Position numbers and translations under genes: made by a program. A model generated the notes under the pieces. It was not told the DNA's origin. It worked only from the letters and a program-made list of their open reading frames with translations, and did not search any database. DNA of 64,000 nucleotides from Hahella ganghwensis DSM 17046 (GTDB lineage Bacteria; Pseudomonadota; Gammaproteobacteria; Pseudomonadales; Oleiphilaceae): the NCBI RefSeq assembly GCF_000376785.1, contig NZ_AQXX01000107.1, forward strand, positions 1 to 64,000. The letters run 5' to 3'. Positions 52,724 through 61,512 of the stretch are shown piece by piece; the first letter of the stretch is position 1; every line of letters begins with the position of its first letter.

Positions 52724-54667
52724 TTAATCACTACGAGTATATTTGTACACCGTATTACGACTCACACCCGCAGCCTTAGCCGTTCTTGATACATTTCCGT
52801 CATGTTCTTCGAACAGGCGAACAATCCGCGATTCGATATCTTCTTCTGCCGTTTGCTCGTAGTCAGGTGGCACTTCCACCGGTCCTTTGCCCTGTGTTTC
52901 ACGCCGCAGATCATCATAGAAATCATCAGGCAAGTGCCAGTCCTCAATGGGCTCGCCGTCCGCCATGGCCAGCGCAACACTGAGAACACTGATCAACTGA
53001 CGCACATTTCCTGGCCAAGGGTGGTTACACATCATGTCCAGTATTTCAGCACTCAGAGGTATATATTTCTCACCACTCTGGCGGGCAAGACGTTTGTGAA
53101 CATACACTAACAACTCACGTTTATCGAACCGGTCCCGATAGGCAGGCAGCTCCAGATTCAGACCCGATATCCGGTAATAAAGATCCTCCCTGAACCGTCC
53201 TTCCCGCACTTCGTCTTTCAGATAACGGTTTGTTGCAGAAACCAGCTTGATATCAACCGGATAAGACTCTGTAGACCCCAGAGGCGTGACTTTTCGTTCC
53301 TGCAGCACCCTTAACAGACGGGACTGCACATTCGGCGGCATTTCCCCGATTTCATCAAGGAACAGCGTGCCCCGGTGCGCTTTACGTATCAGGCCGATAG
53401 ATCCCTTGGAACTGGCACCTGTAAAAGCACCTTTCTCATATCCGAACAGTTCTGACTCCACCAGTTCGGCCGGAATAGCCGCACAGTTAACCGCCACTAA
53501 AGGAAACTTCTTGCGACAACTGTGAAAATGAAGGGAACGAACAAACACTTCCTTACCGACGCCGGTTTCCCCATGCATGAGGATGGGGATCTCTTTTTCC
53601 ATGATCCGGGATGCCTGTTTGATCATGCGCGACATTCGCTCATCACCATGCTCAAGCTCATTCAACGGCACCACATCATCCGGCAGTTCCTCATTCGGAA
53701 CAGCCTGCGGCGGCTCAACTGCTGACTCTGGCACATGTTTGGTCGGGGCTTTCTCCTTCTTCCTCCTGAAATCAGGTGCTATCAGCGGCAACTCCATCGG
53801 AGGGCGGACAAGAACATGCATGCGATATTTACCCAAAGCATTGGCCTCGAATGGCATTCCTTCAGGCTGATGCCTCAGCTCCCTTAACTTGCAGTCAAAA
53901 ACATCCTCAATATTCACCAACGCCAGATCGTGGGCCAGCATGATTTCAGCCCGTCTGTTGGCTGAGATGACTCTGCCGTCACTATCGACGGCGAGCATGC
54001 CTGACCAGGGACTGTTCAGTGAGGATATGTTGGTGTTAAAGGTGATCAGCATATGTTCACGGGCAAAGGCATTTATGATGAGACGGTTCTCTACCGTCAG
54101 CGTCATCAGCTTCACCATGCCCAGTGTATGATCCTGGGGCAGGTAGGCGTCGGACGAAATATCCAGAACACCCACCATTTCTTTGTTGGTATTAAATATC
54201 GGTGCCGCCGACCCGACCATATATCGATTGGCCCTGAGGAAATGTTCTTCACGCCCGACCTGAACAGCCTGCCCGGTGGCAATGGCCGTTCCGATGGCAT
54301 TGGTCCCGGTACTGACCTCCGTCCACTGGTTTCCGACAACCAGACCATGACGCTGATCAGCAAAGCGCTGATCTCCCCAAGTATTCAGGACGTGCCCCCG
54401 CCGGTCAGCGAGGACAATCATGCATTTGGAGTTGGCCAGAATGTGATCGTAATAAGGAAGCACTTCTTTTTGCGTGGTGTTCACCAGTATCTGGTGCTCA
54501 TCCAGCAAAGCACTGATCGCCCCCTGGGACAAAGTACCATATACAGGCGTACTGCTGTGAGTCAGACCATACTGCTCACATCGATGCCATGATGCTTCGA
54601 TCATTTCCTTATGTGTGGGTTCTTCCTGATGTGCGGCCTGTGATGTGTTTTTATCGTTTATGCTCAT
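52724..54667 (-). CDS. Sigma-54-dependent activator, AcoR-like, adjacent to the glycerol importer
   Basis: This encodes 647 residues. The N-terminal region (about 70-210) is a GAF-type sensor (VLADRRGHVLNTWGD, GTNAIGTAIATGQAVQV), then a PAS-like segment (SGMLAVDSDGRVISANRRAE). The AAA+ core follows: GETGVGKEVFVR, GAFTGA near 410 (needed to contact sigma-54), GTLFLDEIGEMP. The C-terminus is a Fis HTH (NVSRTAKAAGVSRNTVYKY). Start at 54667 is preferred; a GTG at 54688 is possible. It is divergent from the importer operon, whose promoter is of sigma-54 type, so it most likely activates it in response to glycerol or a related metabolite. Confidence 0.9.
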   Translation of the reverse strand: MSINDKNTSQAAHQEEPTHKEMIEASWHRCEQYGLTHSSTPVYGTLSQGAISALLDEHQILVNTTQKEVLPYYDHILANSKCMIVLADRRGHVLNTWGDQRFADQRHGLVVGNQWTEVSTGTNAIGTAIATGQAVQVGREEHFLRANRYMVGSAAPIFNTNKEMVGVLDISSDAYLPQDHTLGMVKLMTLTVENRLIINAFAREHMLITFNTNISSLNSPWSGMLAVDSDGRVISANRRAEIMLAHDLALVNIEDVFDCKLRELRHQPEGMPFEANALGKYRMHVLVRPPMELPLIAPDFRRKKEKAPTKHVPESAVEPPQAVPNEELPDDVVPLNELEHGDERMSRMIKQASRIMEKEIPILMHGETGVGKEVFVRSLHFHSCRKKFPLVAVNCAAIPAELVESELFGYEKGAFTGASSKGSIGLIRKAHRGTLFLDEIGEMPPNVQSRLLRVLQERKVTPLGSTESYPVDIKLVSATNRYLKDEVREGRFREDLYYRISGLNLELPAYRDRFDKRELLVYVHKRLARQSGEKYIPLSAEILDMMCNHPWPGNVRQLISVLSVALAMADGEPIEDWHLPDDFYDDLRRETQGKGPVEVPPDYEQTAEEDIESRIVRLFEEHDGNVSRTAKAAGVSRNTVYKYTRSD

Positions 54668-54688
54668 TGTTCTTTCGCTCAGTGACAC

Positions 54689-54773
54689 TGTTCAAGAGTG
54701 TTCACTGTTCAAATTAGTGTTCAAATAATCGTCGTGATTTGAACAGTTGTCAACATTTTTTCGTTTTTGAACA
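54689..54773. promoter_or_regulatory. Upstream activator sites (TGTTCA repeats) for the sigma-54 regulator
   Basis: TGTTCA occurs four times (54689, 54699, 54706, 54718) and its complement TGAACA twice (54740, 54768). The best pair is TGTTCAAAT (54718-54726) and ATTTGAACA (54737-54745), a perfect 9-base inverted repeat with a 10-base spacer. It lies about 130-155 bases upstream of the -24/-12 promoter, normal for an enhancer site, and next to the regulator's own start. Confidence 0.75.
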
Positions 54774-54874
54774 TTTTTAACTGACTGGATTTTATGGGGA
54801 AAATTTAGACGAGATATTTTATAACTATATGTTATTTAAATATTTTATTAATATTTTTTCGAGTCATCAAAAAA

Positions 54875-54891
54875 TTGGCCTGCTATTTGCC
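54875..54891 (+). promoter_or_regulatory. Sigma-54 promoter of the glycerol importer operon
   Basis: TTGGCCTGCTATTTGCC fits the -24/-12 consensus YTGGCACGRNNNTTGCW, with GG and GC elements correctly spaced. It lies 75 bases before the first importer gene. Confidence 0.8.
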
Positions 54892-54965
54892 CTTCTAATC
54901 TCACGTTCAAAAATTGAATTTCGAAAAATTCCGAAAATAAATCAAACAATTTGACGGAATGTATT

Positions 54966-56054
54966 ATGAGCCTAGAGCTAAAAAACATCAGTCGTGTCGT
55001 TGACGGCCAGCATTGGATCAGCGACCTAAACCTCACCCTGGAACCAGGGTCCTTCAATGTCTTTCTTGGACGCACGCTAGCCGGAAAAACATCTCTGATG
55101 AGATTGATTGCCGGGCTGGACCGCCCAAGTACAGGACAAATCATGATGAATGGCGTGAATGTTACCGGTGTACCGGTAAAAGATCGCAACATCTCCATGG
55201 TGTACCAGCAGTTCATCAACTATCCCAACCTGACCGTTTACGACAACATCGCTTCTCCATTGCGCCTGGCGAACATCAGTGAGGCAACGATTCGCAAACG
55301 TGTTCATGAAACAGCAGAAATGCTGCATATCGAACAGTACCTCAAACGACTTCCTCTGGAACTTTCCGGTGGCCAGCAACAACGGACAGCTATGGCCCGT
55401 GCGCTGGTAAAAGAAGCGACCATTGTTCTGTTTGACGAACCTCTGGTGAACCTGGACTACAAACTTAGGGAAGAGCTGCGCCTGGAACTGAGAGAACTGT
55501 TCAAGGAACGCAACACCATCGCGATTTATGCGACAACTGAGCCTAATGAAGCACTGGCACTTGGTGGAACCACGACCGTTCTGCATGAGGGCAGAGTGCT
55601 GCAATATGGTCCAACAGCCGAAGTCTATCATCGTCCCAAAGATATTCTGACAGCGGAAATGTTCAGTGAGCCGCCTATAAATGTCGTTAACGGGCGTGTC
55701 ACGGACTCCGAAGTTTCCTTCGATGAAACGGTTCATTTCCCTCTGAATCAGGATCTACGTGCACTCAAACCGGGACAATACCAGTTTGGTGTACGAGCGT
55801 CTCACATTGGTCTGGTGCCCCAGAACGATGATGATCTGGAACTGTCCGTGAAAGTGGATCTGGCCGAAATCAGCGGCTCAGAAACTTTCCTTCATGTGCG
55901 GAACGATCATATGAATCTGGTACTGCATCTGTCTGGCGTTCATGGCTACGACGTGGATGAGGACATCAACATCTACTTCCCGACTCACAAACTGTACGCC
56001 TTTGATATGAACGGTCAGATGGTGCAGGCACCGTCTCGTAAGGTTGGAGGTTAA
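54966..56054 (+). CDS. glpS: Glycerol ABC importer ATPase GlpS-like
   Basis: This encodes 362 residues of the CUT1/MalK-UgpC type. Walker A is atypical (GRTLAGKTS instead of GxxGxGKST), the signature is LSGGQQQRTAMARA, Walker B is IVLFDEPLVNLDYK, and a TOBE/MOP domain follows from about 240. The His switch, normally TH, is TTEPNEAL. These changes resemble GlpS of rhizobial glycerol importers, where two different ATPases work together. The ATG at 54966 begins MSLELKNIS. First gene of the operon, 2 bases before the next ATPase. Confidence 0.88.
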   Translation: MSLELKNISRVVDGQHWISDLNLTLEPGSFNVFLGRTLAGKTSLMRLIAGLDRPSTGQIMMNGVNVTGVPVKDRNISMVYQQFINYPNLTVYDNIASPLRLANISEATIRKRVHETAEMLHIEQYLKRLPLELSGGQQQRTAMARALVKEATIVLFDEPLVNLDYKLREELRLELRELFKERNTIAIYATTEPNEALALGGTTTVLHEGRVLQYGPTAEVYHRPKDILTAEMFSEPPINVVNGRVTDSEVSFDETVHFPLNQDLRALKPGQYQFGVRASHIGLVPQNDDDLELSVKVDLAEISGSETFLHVRNDHMNLVLHLSGVHGYDVDEDINIYFPTHKLYAFDMNGQMVQAPSRKVGG

Positions 56055-56056
56055 TC

Positions 56057-57154
56057 ATGGCTGAAATTCGTTTATCACAACTGGCTCACACATACTCCAG
56101 CCAGCCCAAGTCTGACGAAGACTATGCGATTCGCAGAATGGACCATATCTGGGAACAGGGTGGTGCCTACGCACTACTGGGCCCATCAGGATGCGGTAAA
56201 AGTACACTTCTGAATATTATCTCCGGACTGCTGCAACCCTCTGACGGCGACATTATGTTCGACGGTAAGAAGGTCAACAGCATGAGCCCGCAGGAACGGA
56301 ATATCGCCCAGGTATTTCAGTTTCCAGTGATCTACGACACCATGACGGTGTACGACAACCTGGCTTTCCCACTACGCAACGTCAAAGTTGCAGAACACAA
56401 GATCAAAAGCAAGGTTCATGAGATTGCCAATATCCTCGACCTGACAGAACTGCTTGATAAGAAAGCCAAGGGATTGACCGCGGATGAAAAGCAAAAGGTA
56501 TCCATGGGACGCGGGCTGGTACGGGATGACGTATCCGCGATTCTGTTTGATGAACCGCTGACGGTAATCGATCCACACCTCAAGTGGAAACTCCGTCGTA
56601 AGCTCAAACAAATTCATGAGCAGTTCAACATTACCATGGTGTATGTCACCCACGATCAGCTCGAGGCGTCTACATTTGCGGACAAAATTGCGGTGATGTA
56701 TGAAGGTCAAATCGTACAGTTTGGCACCCCAAGGGAGCTGTTCGAAAGCCCTAACCACACATTCGTCGGATACTTTATCGGCAGTCCGGGCATGAACCTT
56801 ATTCCGGTAACGCTGACCGACAGTGGAGTTCGCTTTGCCAATACAGAGGTCCCTCTTAGCAAGAAGCTTCTGGAACGCGTCAAAGCGAAGCAGTCCGATA
56901 ACATCAAGATTGGTATACGTCCCGAGTTTGTTCATGTCTGGGATGACACCACCGATGACGCATTTGTTGTCGATGTGAAATATATCGAAGACCTGGGTAC
57001 CTACAAAATCCTGAGTTTTGTACTGGACGGCGTGGAAATGAAAGCGCGCCTGCAGGAAGACCAGAAAATGCCCCACGGCAAAGCCTATGTCAGCTTTCCT
57101 GATCAATGGCTGAAAGTCTATGTCGATGAATTTCTGATGGAGGACTTGGGATGA
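56057..57154 (+). CDS. glpT: Glycerol ABC importer ATPase GlpT-like
   Basis: This encodes 365 residues. Walker A is canonical (GPSGCGKST) and the switch is THDQLEA, but the signature is degenerate (LTADEKQKVSMGRGL instead of LSGGQ) and Walker B is ILFDEPLTVIDP. Since GlpS has a degenerate Walker A and a good signature, the two would complement one another in one composite ATP site. TOBE domain at the C-terminus. Its stop overlaps the next ATG (ATGA). Confidence 0.88.
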   Translation: MAEIRLSQLAHTYSSQPKSDEDYAIRRMDHIWEQGGAYALLGPSGCGKSTLLNIISGLLQPSDGDIMFDGKKVNSMSPQERNIAQVFQFPVIYDTMTVYDNLAFPLRNVKVAEHKIKSKVHEIANILDLTELLDKKAKGLTADEKQKVSMGRGLVRDDVSAILFDEPLTVIDPHLKWKLRRKLKQIHEQFNITMVYVTHDQLEASTFADKIAVMYEGQIVQFGTPRELFESPNHTFVGYFIGSPGMNLIPVTLTDSGVRFANTEVPLSKKLLERVKAKQSDNIKIGIRPEFVHVWDDTTDDAFVVDVKYIEDLGTYKILSFVLDGVEMKARLQEDQKMPHGKAYVSFPDQWLKVYVDEFLMEDLG

Positions 57155-58020
57155 ACAAAGTCGAAAACAACAAAGCCTGGTTCCTGGTCCTGCCGGTATT
57201 CTTACTCGTTGCCTTCTCGGCCATTATTCCGCTGATGACGGTAGTCAATTACTCGGTACAGGACATCTTTGACCAGAACACCCGTTATTTTGTCGGCACC
57301 GAATGGTTCCGTCAGATGCTGTTTGATACCCGTCTGCATGAAGCACTTCTGCGCCAGTTCATGTATTCATTTTCTGTACTGTTGATTGAAGTGCCTTTGG
57401 GCATTGGTGTCGCACTATTGATGCCGACCAAAGGTAAAGGGGCCTCTCTGGCACTGATCCTCATCGCGATTCCATTGCTGATTCCCTGGAATGTGGTTGG
57501 CACCATCTGGCAGATTTTCGGACGTGCAGATATCGGTCTTTTCGGCTGGGCAATCAACAATATCGGAATTGATTACAACTATGCCGGCGATCCAGTGGAT
57601 GCCTGGTTAACGGTTCTGTTGATGGATGTCTGGCACTGGACACCGCTGATTGCACTGCTTTGCTACTCTGGCCTGCGTGCCATTCCGGAAGTGTATTATC
57701 AGGCAGCCAGAATCGACCGTGCTTCCCGCTGGGCAGTGTTCCGTTATATCCAACTGCCCAAGTTGACCAATGTTTTAATTATCGGTGTTCTGTTACGTTT
57801 CATGGATTCCTTCATGATCTATACCGAGCCGTTCGTACTGACTGGCGGTGGCCCAGGTAACTCCACCACCTTCCTGAGTCAGTCTTTGACCAAGATGGCG
57901 GTTGGCCAGTTTGACCTTGGTCCGGCAGCAGCGTTCTCAATTATCTACTTCCTGATCGTGCTACTCGTATGTTGGCTGTTCTATACCACCATCATGCATA
58001 TCAGCCGCGACGACCGATGA
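57151..58020 (+). CDS. glpP: Glycerol ABC importer permease GlpP-like
   Basis: This encodes 289 residues with six membrane helices, MalF/UgpA type. The EAA loop is EVYYQAARIDRASRWAVFRYIQLPKL. FVLTGGGPGNSTTFLSQSL is the family C-terminal motif. It forms the channel with the next permease. It overlaps the ATPase by 4 bases. Confidence 0.9.
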   Translation: MNKVENNKAWFLVLPVFLLVAFSAIIPLMTVVNYSVQDIFDQNTRYFVGTEWFRQMLFDTRLHEALLRQFMYSFSVLLIEVPLGIGVALLMPTKGKGASLALILIAIPLLIPWNVVGTIWQIFGRADIGLFGWAINNIGIDYNYAGDPVDAWLTVLLMDVWHWTPLIALLCYSGLRAIPEVYYQAARIDRASRWAVFRYIQLPKLTNVLIIGVLLRFMDSFMIYTEPFVLTGGGPGNSTTFLSQSLTKMAVGQFDLGPAAAFSIIYFLIVLLVCWLFYTTIMHISRDDR

Positions 58021-58049
58021 AGGTAATGGTTTAGACAATAGGTATAGCA

Positions 58050-58937
58050 ATGACACAAGAACAAGTAACTGAAACAGCGACCCTGACGATGACACCCTCA
58101 TCGTCCGCATCGCGCTCCAAAGCTAAAGGAGTGGTCCTGATGAGCAAATCAAGATTCGGCCTGATCGCCTACATAGCGTTTGTACTGATTCCTATCTATT
58201 GGCTGTTGAACATGTCGTTCAAAACCAATGAGGAAATTCTTGGCGGATTGAGCCTTTTTCCAGCGGATATTACCTTTGACAACTACATTAAGATCTTTAC
58301 CGATCCGAGTTGGTACATGGGTTATGTCAACTCCATCTCCTATGTCACCCTGAACATGGTTATCAGTCTTCTGGTGGCTTTGCCGGCAGCCTACGCTTTC
58401 AGCCGCTACAAGTTCATCGGCGACAAGCACATGTTCTTCTGGCTGCTGTCCAACCGTATGGCACCGCCTGCGGTATTTCTGCTGCCTTTCTTCCAGCTCT
58501 ATTCTTCCGTCGGCCTGTTTGACACCCATATTGCCGTTGCCCTGGCACACTGCCTGTTCAACGTGCCTCTGGCAGTCTGGATTCTGGAAGGCTTCATGAG
58601 CGGTGTTCCCCGTGAAATCGATGAAACCGCCTATATCGACGGCTACAGTTTCCCTAAATTCTTTATCAAGATCTTCATTCCGATGATCCGCTCGGGTATC
58701 GGGGTGACTGCATTCTTCTGCTTCATGTTCTCCTGGGTTGAACTGCTGTTCGCAAGAACCCTGACATCGGTAGACGCCAAGCCCATTGCCGCCGTCATGA
58801 CCCGAACCGTCTCCGCTTCGGGAATCGACTGGGGCGTGCTTGCGGCCGCGGGCGTCCTAACCATTATCCCCGGCATGTTGGTGATCTGGTTCGTAAGAAA
58901 CCATGTGGCCAAAGGCTTTGCACTGGGTCGGGTTTAA
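58050..58937 (+). CDS. glpQ: Glycerol ABC importer permease GlpQ-like
   Basis: This encodes 295 residues, MalG/UgpE type, with six membrane helices. The EAA loop is REIDETAYIDGYSFPKFFIKIFIP. A hydrophilic N-terminal extension of about 30 residues precedes the first helix; a later ATG at 58140 (MSKSRFGLIA) would remove it. It lies 29 bases after glpP. Confidence 0.9.
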   Translation: MTQEQVTETATLTMTPSSSASRSKAKGVVLMSKSRFGLIAYIAFVLIPIYWLLNMSFKTNEEILGGLSLFPADITFDNYIKIFTDPSWYMGYVNSISYVTLNMVISLLVALPAAYAFSRYKFIGDKHMFFWLLSNRMAPPAVFLLPFFQLYSSVGLFDTHIAVALAHCLFNVPLAVWILEGFMSGVPREIDETAYIDGYSFPKFFIKIFIPMIRSGIGVTAFFCFMFSWVELLFARTLTSVDAKPIAAVMTRTVSASGIDWGVLAAAGVLTIIPGMLVIWFVRNHVAKGFALGRV

Positions 58938-58970
58938 TCAACTTCAGAGAATTCTCAGAGGAGAAATATT

Positions 58971-59243
58971 ATGAACTGGATGGCCTGGACAATACCTACC
59001 GCCGGATTCTTTTCCACCATTATTGCAATTCTCACTGCAATGACGATCTGGGAGCTTAAATCTCCCAGTGTCGAGCGTAAGGGCTTCCTGCCGATCAAAA
59101 CGACACGTGGCGATCGGCTCTTTATCGGCCTATTAAGCAGCGCCTATATTCACCTGGCCTATCTGACCATCACCGACGCCACCCTTTGGATCGCCACCGT
59201 TATCTCGGTGATCTGGATGGTTGTCGTGATGCGCTGGGGCTGA
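58971..59243 (+). CDS. glpU: Small membrane protein GlpU-like (DUF2160)
   Basis: This encodes 90 residues with three membrane helices (MNWMAWTIPTAGFFSTIIAI, LFIGLLSSAYIHLAYLTI, LWIATVISVIWMVVVM). It matches the DUF2160 family, always found in glycerol importers between the permease and binding-protein genes (glpU in rhizobia). Its exact role is unknown; AGAGGAGAAAT lies before the ATG. Confidence 0.88.
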   Translation: MNWMAWTIPTAGFFSTIIAILTAMTIWELKSPSVERKGFLPIKTTRGDRLFIGLLSSAYIHLAYLTITDATLWIATVISVIWMVVVMRWG

Positions 59244-59283
59244 ACGTTACTCAGTTATGAGAGTGTAAATCCATGTGAGGACA

Positions 59284-59306
59284 TTGGCAGCACATTAAGC
59301 TGCCAA
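59284..59306 (+). other. Intercistronic hairpin between glpU and glpV
   Basis: TTGGCAGC and GCTGCCAA form an 8-bp stem with a 7-base loop, without a T-run. Such hairpins can stabilise or separate transcripts so that the binding protein is made in excess. The rest of the 200-base gap holds no gene. Confidence 0.55.
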
Positions 59307-59444
59307 TTAATCACATTCGATATGTAGTAAGTCGTGGCTAATAATTACCGGGAGGGTTGGTTCCGTGTTACGGAATTAATAACTGGTTCAGATTAGTCGC
59401 TAACTCAAAGCAGGGATGTTCATTGGTACGGAGGCTGAACATAA

Positions 59445-61196
59445 ATGAAAACAATCAAGAGGCTAACTATGCACAACAATAAAAAGCGTAAGAGCTTACT
59501 GGCATTCGCCGTTGCAGTAGCAGTCGGCTCCAGCAGCATGTCCTGGGCCGATCAATACAGTGATGCGGCCGAAAAATGGGTATCGCAGGAGTTTAAAGAG
59601 TCCACTCTTTCCAAAGAAGAGCAGCTCAAGGAATTGGCGTGGTTTACCAAAGCGGCTGAAAAATTCCGCGGAATGGAAATCAATGTTGCTTCCGAGACTA
59701 TCACCACCCACGAATATGAGTCCAAGGTACTGGCGAAAGCCTTTGCCGAGATTACCGGTATCAAGATCAACCACGACCTGATTCAGGAAGGGGATGTGGT
59801 TGAAAAACTGCAAACCCAGATGCAATCCGGCCGTAACATCTATGATGGCTACATCAATGACTCTGACCTGATTGGTACTCACTTCCGCTACGGTAAAGTG
59901 GTCGCCATCTCTGACATGATGGAAGGTGACGGCAAGCAATACACTCTGCCGACCCTGGACCTGGAAGACTTTATCGGTATTTCATTCACCACCGGTCCTG
60001 ACGGAAAAATTTATCAGCTACCGGATCAGCAGTTCGCCAACCTGTATTGGTTCCGCTATGACTGGTTCCAGCGTGATGACCTGAAGAAAAAGTTCAAAGG
60101 CATTTACGGATATGATCTGGGTGTGCCCAAGAACTGGTCAGCATACGAGGATATTGCTGAATTCTTCACTGTTCACGTAAAAGAAATTGATGGGCAGCGT
60201 GTCTATGGTCACATGGATTACGGTAAAAAAGACCCTTCTCTCGGCTGGCGTTTTACTGATGCCTGGTTCTCCATGGCCGGTGCCGGTGACGCAGGTATTC
60301 CTAACGGGGTTCCGGTCGATGAGTGGGGTATTCGTGTAGACGGCTGTCGTCCAGTTGGATCCAGCGTTGCACGTGGTGGCGCGACTAACGGTCCTGCTGC
60401 TGTATATGCCACCACCAAATATGTTGACTGGCTGCGTCAGTATGCTCCCCCTGAAGCACAAGGTATGACCTTCTCTGAAGCCGGTCCTGTACCTGCGCAG
60501 GGTAGCATTGCACAGCAAATCTTCTGGTACACCGCCTTTACTGCAGATATGACCAAGCCCGGTCTGCCTGTGGTCAATGATGACGGTACACCAAAGTGGC
60601 GGATGGCTCCTTCTCCAAAAGGACCTTACTGGGGAGAAGGCATGAAGTTGGGTTACCAGGACGCCGGTTCCTGGACTTTCCTGAACTCCACACCTGATGA
60701 CCGTCGTCTGGCAGCTTGGTTGTATGCTCAGTTCACCGTGTCCAAAACCGTTTCTCTGAAGAAAACACTGGTTGGCCTGACACCTATCCGTGAATCTGAC
60801 ATCCTGTCTGAGGAAATGACCCAGGTCGCTCCAAAGCTTGGTGGTCTGGTGGAATTCTACCGCAGCCCGGCTCGAGTTCAGTGGACACCTACCGGTACCA
60901 ACGTTCCTGACTATCCGAAACTGGCCCAGCTGTGGTGGCAGTTCATCGCCGAAGCGGCCAACGGTGAAAAAACACCACAGGAAGCTTTGGACGGTCTGGC
61001 TCAGGCACAGGATCGTGTACTGCAACGTCTGGAACGCGCCAACGTCCAGGGCGAGTGCGGTCCTAAGCTGAACCCGGAAGTCGACCCAAGCGAGTGGCTG
61101 AACAAGCCAGGTTCTCCAAAAGCTAAACTGGCGAACGAGAAACCTAAGGGTGAAACTGTATCTTACGACGCCCTGATCAAGTCCTGGGAAAAGTAA
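59445..61196 (+). CDS. glpV: Glycerol-binding periplasmic protein GlpV-like
   Basis: This encodes 583 residues. A Lys-rich signal peptide (KRKSLLAFAVAVAVGSSSMSWA) precedes a large two-lobed SBP_bac_1 fold: FRGMEINVASETITTHEYESKVLAKAFAEITGI, DGYINDSDLIGTHFRYGK, and YQDAGSWTFLNSTPDDRRLAAWLYAQF. The length of about 580 is typical for GlpV, far longer than MalE-type proteins. The start at 59445 (with GGAGG) or at 59469 (with AGAGG) is possible. Last gene of the operon. Confidence 0.9.
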   Translation: MKTIKRLTMHNNKKRKSLLAFAVAVAVGSSSMSWADQYSDAAEKWVSQEFKESTLSKEEQLKELAWFTKAAEKFRGMEINVASETITTHEYESKVLAKAFAEITGIKINHDLIQEGDVVEKLQTQMQSGRNIYDGYINDSDLIGTHFRYGKVVAISDMMEGDGKQYTLPTLDLEDFIGISFTTGPDGKIYQLPDQQFANLYWFRYDWFQRDDLKKKFKGIYGYDLGVPKNWSAYEDIAEFFTVHVKEIDGQRVYGHMDYGKKDPSLGWRFTDAWFSMAGAGDAGIPNGVPVDEWGIRVDGCRPVGSSVARGGATNGPAAVYATTKYVDWLRQYAPPEAQGMTFSEAGPVPAQGSIAQQIFWYTAFTADMTKPGLPVVNDDGTPKWRMAPSPKGPYWGEGMKLGYQDAGSWTFLNSTPDDRRLAAWLYAQFTVSKTVSLKKTLVGLTPIRESDILSEEMTQVAPKLGGLVEFYRSPARVQWTPTGTNVPDYPKLAQLWWQFIAEAANGEKTPQEALDGLAQAQDRVLQRLERANVQGECGPKLNPEVDPSEWLNKPGSPKAKLANEKPKGETVSYDALIKSWEK

Positions 61197-61234
61197 GCAT
61201 CAGTATGGCTTGGTACATGGATGTGCCAGAACAT

Positions 61235-61256
61235 CCCCCGGGTTGAAATCCGGGGG
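61235..61256 (+). terminator. GC-rich hairpin after glpV
   Basis: CCCCCGG (61235-61241) pairs with CCGGGGG (61250-61256) across an 8-base loop. No T-run follows, so it may act as an RNA-stability element or partial terminator. Confidence 0.5.
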
Positions 61257-61382
61257 AGTATTGTTACTCCATATCTATTTTGTACCTCTCGAAGCCTGCC
61301 CTGGCTTCAGACCCCGGCCTCCTCGCAGGCTGGGTTGGGTTAAGGTAAACCGTGCCTCGGCGGACCTTACCCGCGCAATCTT

Positions 61383-61409
61383 CCACTCCCGTTTCGGGAG
61401 TGGTTTTTT
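61383..61409 (+). terminator. Rho-independent terminator of the glycerol importer operon
   Basis: CCACTCCC, loop GTTTC, GGGAGTGG, then TTTTTT. This is a textbook terminator about 190 bases after glpV. The bases between the two hairpins show no gene. Confidence 0.85.
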
Positions 61410-61512
61410 ACCTTTCCCGCGAAGTCATTTATTCACACTGTTCCTTTCCCCTGATCAACTTAACCGCATCATACTTCCACAGAGGCTTGTATATTTGCAG
61501 GTGTCGTCACAC

